From: Acinetobacter proteolyticus
GTDB taxonomy: Bacteria; Pseudomonadota; Gammaproteobacteria; Pseudomonadales; Moraxellaceae
Direction of reading: 5' to 3'
DNA: 64,000 bases
Assembly (NCBI RefSeq): GCF_000367945.1
Contig: NZ_KB849179.1
Location: 3,391,470-3,455,469, forward strand
The translations under genes and the position numbers were made by a program. The notes under the pieces are model-generated. The model saw nothing but the letters and a program-made list of their open reading frames with translations, ran no database searches and was not told the origin of the DNA. Shown one piece after another: positions 53,588 to 62,118 of this stretch (its first letter is position 1; the number at the start of each line of letters is the position of its first letter).

Positions 53588-56500
53588 ATGAATAAAAGAT
53601 TAAAAGACTTTCAACATAACAAGCTATGGTATGCCATTTGTACGAGTTCTTTAGCGATGACTTGGCTGATGACTACATCTATAGTACAGGCAAGCGATTT
53701 ACAGATTTATGCAGTGCCTAAAGCGGGTAAAAAAACCATTATTATGATGTTGGATACGTCTGGAAGTATGGGACCATATAGGGGCTCAGGTTATAGCTAT
53801 GAGGATTATAATATAACTAGTGGGTGTAACTCTAATCCAGTTGCGTATCCGAACTCGCCATCAAGCGGTACTAATTATTATGTTGATTCTTCGACAACAC
53901 CATCATATCAAAGAAATTTTTGTTACTTAACTCGGTCTAATGCCCCAAATGAAGCTAAAGCTGTAGGAGCATGTGAATCTTTTCCATTAGGAGCTACAGG
54001 AAATTCAATTACAGCTTACCGTTGTTATGATCGCTTAACTCGTCTTAAAGATGGAATGTTTGCGTTATTAAATAGTACTGATCAGGATGTTAATGTCACA
54101 GGAAGTAATACGAGGATTAAATTATCGGCGACTAATGTTGGTTTGGGTAATTTCTCTGCTGATGGTGATGGCCAAACTGCACAAATTTTGGTGGCGGCTA
54201 AACCGCTAGAAACAAGTACTACTAGTACACAAAGAACATTATTAAAAACAAAAATAGCAGGTCTTACTGCAGATGCAGGTACTCCTTCCGCTCATGCAAT
54301 GGCGGAAGCCGCTTCCTATTTGTTGGGGACAACAACTTATTCAGAAAATAAATATACGATCCGTAAAGATAGTTATGTTAGAAGGGTTGATCGTTATAAC
54401 GGAACGGTGAGATATCAACAATGTGAAAGATATCGAGATTCAGATATTAATACAGATAGACTTTGGCAAGATTGCCGTAGTTGGAGTTCTTGGTCATCTA
54501 TTGATCCAGGTGTTGGAAATGCTCAAGTGTATGGTACAAATTCGGATAGCTCTTATAACTATACTTACTATTACACGACTTTTGAATATACAGTTGCCAA
54601 TGCTGATAGTGGTACTCCAAAATCGAAACTAAATGATACTTCAGCGAATTCAGATATTGTTGAAAATAGAAATAGTTCTAACACAGATGTAAGATATAAA
54701 TCTCCTTTACCAACCGCTTCTGACCGTGCCAGTTGTGATGGTCAGGGGGTTTATTTTTTATCTGATGGTTTTGCCAACGGTTCAAGTAATGATCGGTCCT
54801 TACAACTTATGCAAAAAGCATTGGGCTCATCAGGTAACTCTTTTAGTTGCTCAGGATCTTTGAGTAATTCAGCAAGTAATTCAGCTTGGGCTTGTATGGG
54901 GGATTTTGCAAAAGCAATATTTAATCCAGCAAGAAATCCGCAGCAGGTATCAATTAAAACTGCATTTGTCGGTTTCGGTAGTTTATTTAATGCCTCTAGA
55001 ATTAATAGTTCAAGCGACGTCGATATTCAAAATGCATGTCAAATTAGTTCAAGGGCCTATCGCGATCCAATAACGGGTGCTTTACCCGCTGATAAATGTT
55101 CACCAGGTGGTGGGCGATCGCTCCCAGTTTCATCACCAACCGCTGCGACCTCAGCCTCAGGTTATAGAACACCAGATGGTTATAACTATGATGGTGGTTA
55201 TGGTAATGGTGGTTTCTTTCAAGCATCTAGCCCCTCAGATGTAACGAATAGTGTAGTCGAGTTTATTAAAAACCTAGGTGGAGCAACACTTGATCCGTTG
55301 ACGACAGGACAGATTTCGGTACCTTATGATGCATTAAACCCAAACAACTTATCCGAATATGGTTTCTTACGTGCGATTGAACCTGATCCTGCAAATAATT
55401 CTTTAACGTGGCGTGGTAATCTAAAAAAATACAGTGTTGCAACGTCAGGTGCAGCAAATCTAGGAGCCTTTCAGGGGAATTCTGGGGGATTAGTCTACTC
55501 TTCTGATGGTGCGTTTCGAACTGCGACTAAGGATTATTGGAATAGCTCAACCTATACAGATGGTGGAAAGGTCTTCTTGGGTGGTTCTTTTTCAAAAGTT
55601 CCATTACCTATTAATGGACAAGCAGAACTTAGTATTAATGGGGTGATTTCACAATATGCTTATTCTGCTGCCTATAAAATTCGTAATCTTTTTACCGATG
55701 TTGCTAGTTCTGATGGGACAAGCTTAACACCGTTAACGGGCTCAACTGCAGGAACTGCATTATTGCAAATTCCTGCGAAGCCGAGTGATAACTCAGATCC
55801 TTATACTAATATTGATTTATCTGCGGCTTATGTTTTAAATAAATTTAATACCACAACGGGGCAAACTACACTTAAAGACTTCCCTATAGGTATTAAGCTC
55901 AAATTATTAAATTATTTAGGCTATAGTACAGATATTACAGCTACAACATTGCCTTCGTCACTAACAACATCGGACGCACCTTATTTATCTATGGGAGGAA
56001 GTATTCATTCCTATCCGATGCAACTGACATATTCAGGAACTTTGGACACGAATGGTAATTTAACGAGTGCCCGAACTCAGTCCATATTATACGGTTCAAT
56101 GGAGGGAGGTGTTCATATTGTTGATGCCTCGGATGGTAAAGAGCAAATGGTATTTGTGCCTGCCGAGATTCTTAACCATAGTGTGAAATCTAAAGCGCTT
56201 GTAGTAGGGCAAAGTGATTCTTCTTTAGCCCCAGCATATGGTATAGATGGTTCTTGGGTAGCAGATCCGACTTATAAAATCACAACAGATACAACAGCAA
56301 CTCCTGCGACTAGTAGCGTGACTGCTCGACAAATGAATATTTACGGTGGGATGCGAATGGGGGGGAATAGTTATTATGGTCTTAATGTATTGGAGCCGAC
56401 TCAACCTAAATTATTATTTAGAATTGACAGTTCAACCTCTGGTTTCGATCGTTTAGGGCAAACTTGGTCTAAACCTGTATTGGCAAATATTCGCAAAGAT

Positions 56501-57808
56501 GGTGTGCTTACCCGAGTCATAATTGTCGGTGGTGGCTATGATGAATGTTATGAGGATCCTGAATTTACCTTAGCGGCATCAGGAAATGATAGTACCTGTG
56601 CGACTAGAACGAAAGCAAAAGGTAATGCAGTTTATATGATTAATGCTAAAACTGGAGAACTGGTTTGGTCCGCTACCTACGGGTCTACAACTGCTGATGG
56701 TGATAAGCAATATATGAAACATAGTATTGTAAGTCGTATTAGTACCTTGGATCGCGATGCTGATGGGCTAGTTGATCATTTATATTTTGGTGATTTGGGA
56801 GGGCAGGTATTTCGTGCTGACTTTAATAATAATCAGAAATTGACTGGTTCAACGTATAGCGATTTTGGTGTTCGTGTAGTCCGTTTAGCAAATCTTGCAA
56901 CCAATGATACAACTAATGATGTTGGGAATGACTACACTGGAGCGAAAGCCCCGCGTTTTTATGAACCACCAACGGTCACCATTCATGATCAAGGTACAAG
57001 TACTTTTATTGTGGTTGGTATTGCATCAGGGAATCGAAGTACCCCGCTAGATGTTTTCCCATTGACAGGTCGAGATGGAATGACACCAACAACAGCCTTG
57101 ACCTCTCAACCAGTAAATAATGTATACGGCATATTGGATAAAGATTTTGCTAAGCGAGATTTGATTACTGCTAGTCCAACTTTGAGTACGCAAAATAAGA
57201 CACGAGCTGATTTTAAGAAGAATCCCCAAGTTTTAGGTACAGGTGAGACAGTTGTTGGATTCTTTTTCCCGAGTTCAACCACAGGGGCTGCTGGATGGTA
57301 TCGATCATTATCGAGTAAAAGTACATCGACAACGGGTATTAATAGTATGGAAAGAGCGGATGGTACTTTCCGTATTAGAGGGGGGCAGAAAGCATTCGAA
57401 GAGCCGTTAGCCATTACAAATAATTTGTTAGTACCAGTCTATGATCCACAAGGTACTGGTATTGAGCAACAAGACCCTTGTAAACCTCGTGTTGTTGGTG
57501 AAACAGATTGGCAAAGGTACTGTTTACCGTTTGGAGCATGTATTAAAACAGATGGAACTTTAAATACTGCACTAGAAATTAAGAGTGGCTTCCAGACAAA
57601 GACAAACGGCTGTCCTGCGGGGGTAACTGAATGTAATGATAATGTGATCGGTGGTGGTATTCGCGGCATTACATTTGTACCAAAACCTGATAGTAGTGCA
57701 GGAAGTTGCGGTAAACTCACGATGGCAGGTAATACGCAAGGAACAGGTGAATGGCAATGTACCAGTCGTTTAATACAAACGCGCTGGTATGAACGTTACC
57801 GCCAATAA
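53588..57808 (+). CDS. pilY1: Pilus tip adhesin PilY1, operon 1
   Basis: 1406 residues. A signal peptide ends near residue 35 (VQA-SD). A von Willebrand A domain begins at about 50 with MIDAS motif DTSGSMG (Asp56, Ser58, Ser60). It contains a long Tyr/Ser/Asn-rich insertion with cysteines. The C-terminal half is the seven-bladed beta-propeller-like PilY1 domain, containing a calcium loop of pattern DxDxDGxxxD (Asp1055, 1057, 1059, 1063). PilY1 is carried to the pilus tip, where it promotes attachment and extension. The cysteine-rich end (DPCKPRVVGETDWQRYCLP to the end) fits a secreted protein. Confidence 0.93.
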   Translation: MNKRLKDFQHNKLWYAICTSSLAMTWLMTTSIVQASDLQIYAVPKAGKKTIIMMLDTSGSMGPYRGSGYSYEDYNITSGCNSNPVAYPNSPSSGTNYYVDSSTTPSYQRNFCYLTRSNAPNEAKAVGACESFPLGATGNSITAYRCYDRLTRLKDGMFALLNSTDQDVNVTGSNTRIKLSATNVGLGNFSADGDGQTAQILVAAKPLETSTTSTQRTLLKTKIAGLTADAGTPSAHAMAEAASYLLGTTTYSENKYTIRKDSYVRRVDRYNGTVRYQQCERYRDSDINTDRLWQDCRSWSSWSSIDPGVGNAQVYGTNSDSSYNYTYYYTTFEYTVANADSGTPKSKLNDTSANSDIVENRNSSNTDVRYKSPLPTASDRASCDGQGVYFLSDGFANGSSNDRSLQLMQKALGSSGNSFSCSGSLSNSASNSAWACMGDFAKAIFNPARNPQQVSIKTAFVGFGSLFNASRINSSSDVDIQNACQISSRAYRDPITGALPADKCSPGGGRSLPVSSPTAATSASGYRTPDGYNYDGGYGNGGFFQASSPSDVTNSVVEFIKNLGGATLDPLTTGQISVPYDALNPNNLSEYGFLRAIEPDPANNSLTWRGNLKKYSVATSGAANLGAFQGNSGGLVYSSDGAFRTATKDYWNSSTYTDGGKVFLGGSFSKVPLPINGQAELSINGVISQYAYSAAYKIRNLFTDVASSDGTSLTPLTGSTAGTALLQIPAKPSDNSDPYTNIDLSAAYVLNKFNTTTGQTTLKDFPIGIKLKLLNYLGYSTDITATTLPSSLTTSDAPYLSMGGSIHSYPMQLTYSGTLDTNGNLTSARTQSILYGSMEGGVHIVDASDGKEQMVFVPAEILNHSVKSKALVVGQSDSSLAPAYGIDGSWVADPTYKITTDTTATPATSSVTARQMNIYGGMRMGGNSYYGLNVLEPTQPKLLFRIDSSTSGFDRLGQTWSKPVLANIRKDGVLTRVIIVGGGYDECYEDPEFTLAASGNDSTCATRTKAKGNAVYMINAKTGELVWSATYGSTTADGDKQYMKHSIVSRISTLDRDADGLVDHLYFGDLGGQVFRADFNNNQKLTGSTYSDFGVRVVRLANLATNDTTNDVGNDYTGAKAPRFYEPPTVTIHDQGTSTFIVVGIASGNRSTPLDVFPLTGRDGMTPTTALTSQPVNNVYGILDKDFAKRDLITASPTLSTQNKTRADFKKNPQVLGTGETVVGFFFPSSTTGAAGWYRSLSSKSTSTTGINSMERADGTFRIRGGQKAFEEPLAITNNLLVPVYDPQGTGIEQQDPCKPRVVGETDWQRYCLPFGACIKTDGTLNTALEIKSGFQTKTNGCPAGVTECNDNVIGGGIRGITFVPKPDSSAGSCGKLTMAGNTQGTGEWQCTSRLIQTRWYERYRQ

Positions 57809-57818
57809 GAGATATGCT

Positions 57819-58343
57819 ATGCAAAATTACCAATCTCAAGCTAAGTTCAAACTAGGATTTACCCTAGTTGAACTTATGTTAGTACTGATTATAATTGCTA
57901 TCCTTACTGCAATTGCACTGCCTAGTTATCAAAATTATGCCCGCCGTGCAAACGCTGCTGCAGCACAACAAGAAATGCAGAAATTAGCTGAGCAACTTGA
58001 ACGGCATAAATCAAGGAATTTTAGCTATAAAGGCTTTAATGCCCAATATTTGTATAACTCAACGGGGACAACGCCGTTTGATGCAAGTACTCAAACTTTG
58101 ACAGTACCATTAAATGCGACTGATGCAGCTGTAAGATATACATTAACGATCGTTGATGGAATGACGACAAATCCACTTTTGTCTGCAGCATCGGCAACAG
58201 GACAGAGTTGGGCGATTAGAGCAACGAGTGCTGATGTGCAAAACTTTTCATTTTTAATGACCAGTTCTGGCTTACGTTGTCAAAATAAAACAAGTGCAAA
58301 CATTACCTATGCTACATGTGGAACAGGTGGGGAAAATTGGTGA
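57819..58343 (+). CDS. pilE: PilE-type minor pilin, first copy of operon 1
   Basis: 174 residues from ATG at 57819 with AAGAGA upstream; the frame is open from 57789 inside pilY1. Leader of 12 residues ending in Leu, then GFTLVELMLVLIIIAILTAIALPSYQNYARRANAAAAQQEMQ, the PilE/ComE-like pattern. Two C-terminal cysteines (RCQNK, TCGTG) probably form the disulfide loop. The overlap with the next pilin is a single base. Confidence 0.85.
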   Translation: MQNYQSQAKFKLGFTLVELMLVLIIIAILTAIALPSYQNYARRANAAAAQQEMQKLAEQLERHKSRNFSYKGFNAQYLYNSTGTTPFDASTQTLTVPLNATDAAVRYTLTIVDGMTTNPLLSAASATGQSWAIRATSADVQNFSFLMTSSGLRCQNKTSANITYATCGTGGENW

Positions 58344-58807
58344 TGAGGAATATTAGAAACGGTTTTACGCTAATCGAATTAATGATTGTAGTGGCCATTA
58401 TTGGCATTATTGCGGCTGTCGCCTATCCATCATATCTACAATATGGACAAAGAGCTAAGCGTGCTGATGTGCAAGCAGAAATGATTAATATCGCTCAGAT
58501 AATGCAGGCAAGGAAGTTAGCGTATAATAGTTATCTTAATACAGACACATCAAAGAATACCATAACTGCTATTTATGGTTCATCTGTTAGTCCGAAGCAA
58601 GGAACTCCACTCTATGATCTTGCTTTTAATACGCTTACAGCTTCAACATGGGTATTAACGGCAATACCTAAGACTGGTACACCACAAGCTGGCAATGGCG
58701 TGATTTGTCTAAACGATCAAGGTCAAAAAGACTGGAGTAAATCCTCATCCACTGCTGCTGCATGTATTGCTAGATTGTCAAATATTTCTACATGGGACGG
58801 ACGCTAA
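58343..58807 (+). CDS. pilE: PilE-type minor pilin, second copy of operon 1
   Basis: 154 residues from ATG at 58343, overlapping the previous stop (TGATG). Leader MRNIRN, then GFTLIELMIVVAIIGIIAAVAYPSYLQYGQRAKRADVQAEM. The pair of cysteines in GVICLND and AAACIAR is the expected loop. In A. baylyi two small pilins, ComE and ComF, follow the PilY1-like ComC; position agrees with those but I cannot say which is which. Last gene of operon 1. Confidence 0.85.
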   Translation: MRNIRNGFTLIELMIVVAIIGIIAAVAYPSYLQYGQRAKRADVQAEMINIAQIMQARKLAYNSYLNTDTSKNTITAIYGSSVSPKQGTPLYDLAFNTLTASTWVLTAIPKTGTPQAGNGVICLNDQGQKDWSKSSSTAAACIARLSNISTWDGR

Positions 58808-59181
58808 TTCTTTAAACCTTTATGCGTACTTTAAAAAGCAAACCTCAGTGTTTGCTTTTTTATGGCAGATGATTTTTTGAACTATTTAATATTTTTAATA
58901 ACAATAATTAATGAATGTGACCCATTTATCATTTATCTGCTCTTACCTACCTTTTATCTCTTAAAGGTGGATTTAAGTGCATTTTAGACGGAAATTGATA
59001 TTAAACATGAAAACAATCACGAAAATAACGTGCATCTTATTAATATAACGATTTGATTTTACTGATTTAAAATTAAAGACCTGTAAGGGTTTTATAAAAA
59101 TAATTTGTAAAATCAATGCTTAATAAAAAATTAATCAAAATGCTCGTTAAAACAAAAAGATTTGTGCATATGGAGGACTGT
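58808..59181. other. Gap between the two minor-pilin operons
   Basis: About 370 bases before the preferred start of the second operon. It holds a terminator (58833-58862) and AT-rich DNA in which a promoter is expected. The frame of the next gene is open from 59116, and if it started there this gap would be shorter. No sigma-54 motif was found here. Confidence 0.5.
58833..58862 (+). terminator. Terminator after minor-pilin operon 1
   Basis: Eleven-base arms AAAAAGCAAAC (58833-58843) and GTTTGCTTTTT (58850-58860) with a 6-base loop and T-run. Confidence 0.9.
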
Positions 59182-59829
59182 ATGCAACAAGCACATGATG
59201 ACCTACAGTCTCGCGTTACAGCTTCTCGTCTTATGATAGGGTCGAGTGTTGTCCAACTTCATCCGTTCAACTTCGAGTGTAGCTCTCCATCTTGCGCTCA
59301 GACAAAGCAGAGCTTTGTTCATCTTCGTACTCGAAGTCTAGCTTCTCGTCTTGCGATAGGATCGAGTAATACTCGACTGTTTCCTATCTTAGGATTTACG
59401 TTGGTTGAGCTCATTATCACGATTACTATTCTAGCAATCATTGCGCTCATGGCAGCTCCTTCATTTACAACCATGTATAGCCGGCAAAAGCTTGAGTCTT
59501 CAGCACGTGAACTGGTGATGAAAATTTCAGAAGCTCGTAGTCAAGCTGTTTTGTTACGACAAAGTACGGGAGTCTGTTTAGCCTCTTTATCCGATGACGA
59601 TTGTGCTACAGCCATCGCCATTCCAAAAGCAGAAACACAACGAATCTTTATTGCACGTTTAGATCATGGTGTGATCAGTGCCAATAGCTCCTCGACCAAT
59701 CTTAGCTTTAGACGAAATGGCAGCCTTGCTGCACAAAAGAATTTTATTTTAGAGCGGCAAAATCTGTCTTATTGCATTCAGGTTGGGGTGATTGGCGATA
59801 CCACAATCAAAGAAGGAGCTTGCACATGA
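59182..59829 (+). CDS. fimU: Minor pilin FimU/FimT-type, operon 2, with unusually long leader
   Basis: 215 residues from ATG at 59182, which has GGAGG 5 bases upstream; another ATG at 59116 is in frame. The prepilin core GFTLVELIITITILAIIALMAAPSF begins only at residue 71, and no start codon lies nearer than residue 18, so the leader is 70 residues (at least 53) instead of 5-20. The leader contains two copies of an ASRL-x-IGSS motif encoded by a direct repeat. After the core the GspH-like region with GVCLASLSDDDC and YCIQVGV is ordinary. Overlaps pilV by 4 bases. Confidence 0.8.
   Translation: MQQAHDDLQSRVTASRLMIGSSVVQLHPFNFECSSPSCAQTKQSFVHLRTRSLASRLAIGSSNTRLFPILGFTLVELIITITILAIIALMAAPSFTTMYSRQKLESSARELVMKISEARSQAVLLRQSTGVCLASLSDDDCATAIAIPKAETQRIFIARLDHGVISANSSSTNLSFRRNGSLAAQKNFILERQNLSYCIQVGVIGDTTIKEGACT
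59221..59367 (+). repeat. 27-bp direct repeat, copies 120 bases apart, inside fimU leader
   Basis: Copies at 59221-59247 and 59341-59367 match at 24 of 27 bases, and both start GCTTCTCGTCTT. The spacing of exactly 120 bases keeps them in frame. Partly inverted segments (TTCGAGT at 59271-59277 and ACTCGAA at 59330-59336) lie between them. Confidence 0.8.
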
Positions 59830-60314
59830 ATATTCAAAAACAGAAAGGTGTCGGGCTGGTGGAAGTATTGGTTGCTCTGGTTTTATTGGCAATCAGTGTG
59901 TTGGGCTTTGCTGCTTTACAGTTGCGGGCGATTGATGCCAGCTTTGAAGCGAATAAACAGGTATTGGCACTCACGATTGCACGTGACCTTGCAGAGCGGA
60001 TGCGGGCTAATCCGCAAGCAACCCGTGCTGGAATATATAACGTGAAAGCGGTTGAAATCTCTAAAACTGAAGTTGTAAATGTAGCAGATAAGCCTGAAAA
60101 GATTGCATTACAAGACTTACAAAATGTGGCACTTGATGCCAAAAATAATGGCATGAACCTCGCTGTTGACCAATGTCCAACAGGAAGTAATCGACAATGT
60201 ATATATGTGGCTTGGAATGAAACCAATCTAGCAGGTGATCAAGGCATCGCAGCATGTATTAAAGATGGTGTCTATGTTTCTGGATCACACTGCTTATTTT
60301 TGGAGGCCTATTAA
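59826..60314 (+). CDS. pilV: Minor pilin PilV, operon 2
   Basis: 162 residues; ATG at 59826 overlaps the fimU stop (ATGA) and AAGGAGC lies upstream. Leader MNIQKQKG, then VGLVEVLVALVLLAISVLGFAALQLRA with Glu at mature position 5. Closely related to the PilV of operon 1, with the same end CIKDGVYVSGSHCLFLEAY and the same cysteines. Two bases separate it from pilW. Confidence 0.9.
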   Translation: MNIQKQKGVGLVEVLVALVLLAISVLGFAALQLRAIDASFEANKQVLALTIARDLAERMRANPQATRAGIYNVKAVEISKTEVVNVADKPEKIALQDLQNVALDAKNNGMNLAVDQCPTGSNRQCIYVAWNETNLAGDQGIAACIKDGVYVSGSHCLFLEAY

Positions 60315-60315
60315 A

Positions 60316-61341
60316 ATGGAAACAGGCCTCTTCAATCTAAAATATAGTAAGGTTCAGGCAGGATTTACCCTGATCGAACTGATGATTTCACTGACATTGG
60401 GTTTGCTGATTGTCGCTGCTGCGATTCAATTATTTATCACAGGTATTACCAGTTATAAATTGCAAAAAGCAATGGCGCATATTCAAGACAATGCCAGCTT
60501 GGGTTTAAACTTTATTGTGGATGATATCCGTAAAGCTAATTTAAGCTCCCCAGTCCCAGCGATTAATGACCAAACCGCTTATGCAGGTATTTTACTGACT
60601 TCAAATAATGTGGGCGCGGCGGTTGATCTAAATTGCGCAGACTGTTTTGCCAATAACCAAATCACTAGTTTTGGGAATGCCAATGTAACGGGTTTAACCA
60701 ATGATCAATTGTTGATTCGTTATCAAGCACCTCAAGGCGGTCTTGATTGTTCTGGTGCGGATGTTGCGAATGGGACTTTCGTGGTACAGCGTTATTATGT
60801 TGGTTCTACGTCAACAGACCCGCGGCAATCTTTACGTTGCCAAGCCGCACAATATACACAAGCGATGCTTGATACCAAGACATCAACTGATCGCTTAAAG
60901 CTGGCTTGGGGTACAAGTCAGGTCATTTTACCTAATGTGGATCTTTTTCAGATTCGTTTGGGGTATATGGATGGCGATCTTAATAGTACGAATAGTACCC
61001 TAGCTTATACAGATGTAAAGAACTATATGGCATTGACGCCAGCTAAAAAAAATATTGATGGTGTCACCTTGACTGTTCGTCCGCATGTGCATGCCATTCA
61101 AATTGGTGTCTTGGTTCGTTCTGATAATAAAACAGGCAATCCAGCTGTGATTAACCAAAGAAATAAAGAGCCATTTCAAGTCCTTGGCACCAAAGTCAGT
61201 CTCACGCCCGCTTCTCAGGATAATTATTTACGTCAGGCTGTGGATCAAACAATTTCTTTAAGAAATGCGATGGGGTGGGTTTCAGAGGGTTGCGATAGCA
61301 GTAAAACCACAACCTGTACAAATGGGGGGGCTGGAACATGA
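60316..61341 (+). CDS. pilW: Minor pilin PilW, operon 2
   Basis: 341 residues from ATG at 60316, with TGGAGG upstream; the frame is open further back inside pilV. Leader METGLFNLKYSKVQA, then GFTLIELMISLTLGLLIVAAAIQLFITGI, followed by IQDNASLGLNFIVDDIRKAN. Paralogous to the PilW of operon 1. It lacks that copy's Thr-rich expansion. Overlaps pilX by 4 bases. Confidence 0.9.
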   Translation: METGLFNLKYSKVQAGFTLIELMISLTLGLLIVAAAIQLFITGITSYKLQKAMAHIQDNASLGLNFIVDDIRKANLSSPVPAINDQTAYAGILLTSNNVGAAVDLNCADCFANNQITSFGNANVTGLTNDQLLIRYQAPQGGLDCSGADVANGTFVVQRYYVGSTSTDPRQSLRCQAAQYTQAMLDTKTSTDRLKLAWGTSQVILPNVDLFQIRLGYMDGDLNSTNSTLAYTDVKNYMALTPAKKNIDGVTLTVRPHVHAIQIGVLVRSDNKTGNPAVINQRNKEPFQVLGTKVSLTPASQDNYLRQAVDQTISLRNAMGWVSEGCDSSKTTTCTNGGAGT

Positions 61342-62105
61342 GATATGCTCAACGTGGCTCGACACTGATTGTTGTACTGATGATTGTATTGATGATCACG
61401 ATCATAGGAACTCTCGCTATTCGACAAAGTGTGAGCTCATTAAAATTAGTGAGTAATAATCAAATACAAACGTTATTGGCACAAAATGCTGATGCAGCAT
61501 TGATGTATTTTCAAAATCCGGATATTCAGCAGAATATGGCCTCTGCCAATGGGATTGTTGGTTTCTTTAAGAATGAGGATAACTGGAATAAAGAACTGGT
61601 TTTCTGTTTTAAGGGAACCCAGCCTTTTAACTTGTCAAATGCGAGTTGGTTGTATTGGGATGGTGCGACGAAACATAGTCAGTTGATGGCAACAGGTGGT
61701 GGAGCATGTCAGGCGCTTAGTAGTGAAGATAAACGTGATGTAACCCAGTTTTCTGGCGGACGTTCACAAGTGGTGACCCAGATTCATATTAAAAAAGCAG
61801 CCTCTACGGCTCAACCTTTTTCGGATTTAGCGCGTGGCACAGATGCTATTGGTGCAAAAACAGAAAATAGTATCCGTTTGCGTGTACAGGTGACCTCAGT
61901 AATGGAAGGGCTACTTTCAAACCCCAATAGTGATTTATTTGATACGAAAACAGGGTGTTTGAATAAAAGTATTGAGCTAACGCCAGAAGCGATTGAAAAA
62001 AAAGAAACAGGATTGGTTCAGTGCCTACAAGAGAAAAATATTTTATATAGCACACAAGTTGCAGAATATCGCTTCTTATCTGACTTTGAGCCATCAGGTT
62101 CATAA
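61338..62105 (+). CDS. pilX: Minor pilin PilX, operon 2
   Basis: 255 residues. N-terminus AQRGSTLIVVLMIVLMITIIGTLAIRQ, again without Glu at mature position 5. Later segments QNADAALMYFQNPD and VVTQIHIKKA correspond to those in PilX of operon 1. Start overlaps pilW (ATGA); the stop is followed by AGGGAG and the pilY1 start. Confidence 0.88.
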   Translation: MRYAQRGSTLIVVLMIVLMITIIGTLAIRQSVSSLKLVSNNQIQTLLAQNADAALMYFQNPDIQQNMASANGIVGFFKNEDNWNKELVFCFKGTQPFNLSNASWLYWDGATKHSQLMATGGGACQALSSEDKRDVTQFSGGRSQVVTQIHIKKAASTAQPFSDLARGTDAIGAKTENSIRLRVQVTSVMEGLLSNPNSDLFDTKTGCLNKSIELTPEAIEKKETGLVQCLQEKNILYSTQVAEYRFLSDFEPSGS

Positions 62106-62118
62106 GGGAGAAATGATC

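Noticed and set aside
58861..58877. TGGCAGATGATTTTTTG as a sigma-54 promoter for minor-pilin operon 2
   Set aside because: Spacing is wrong: no GC ten bases after the GG.
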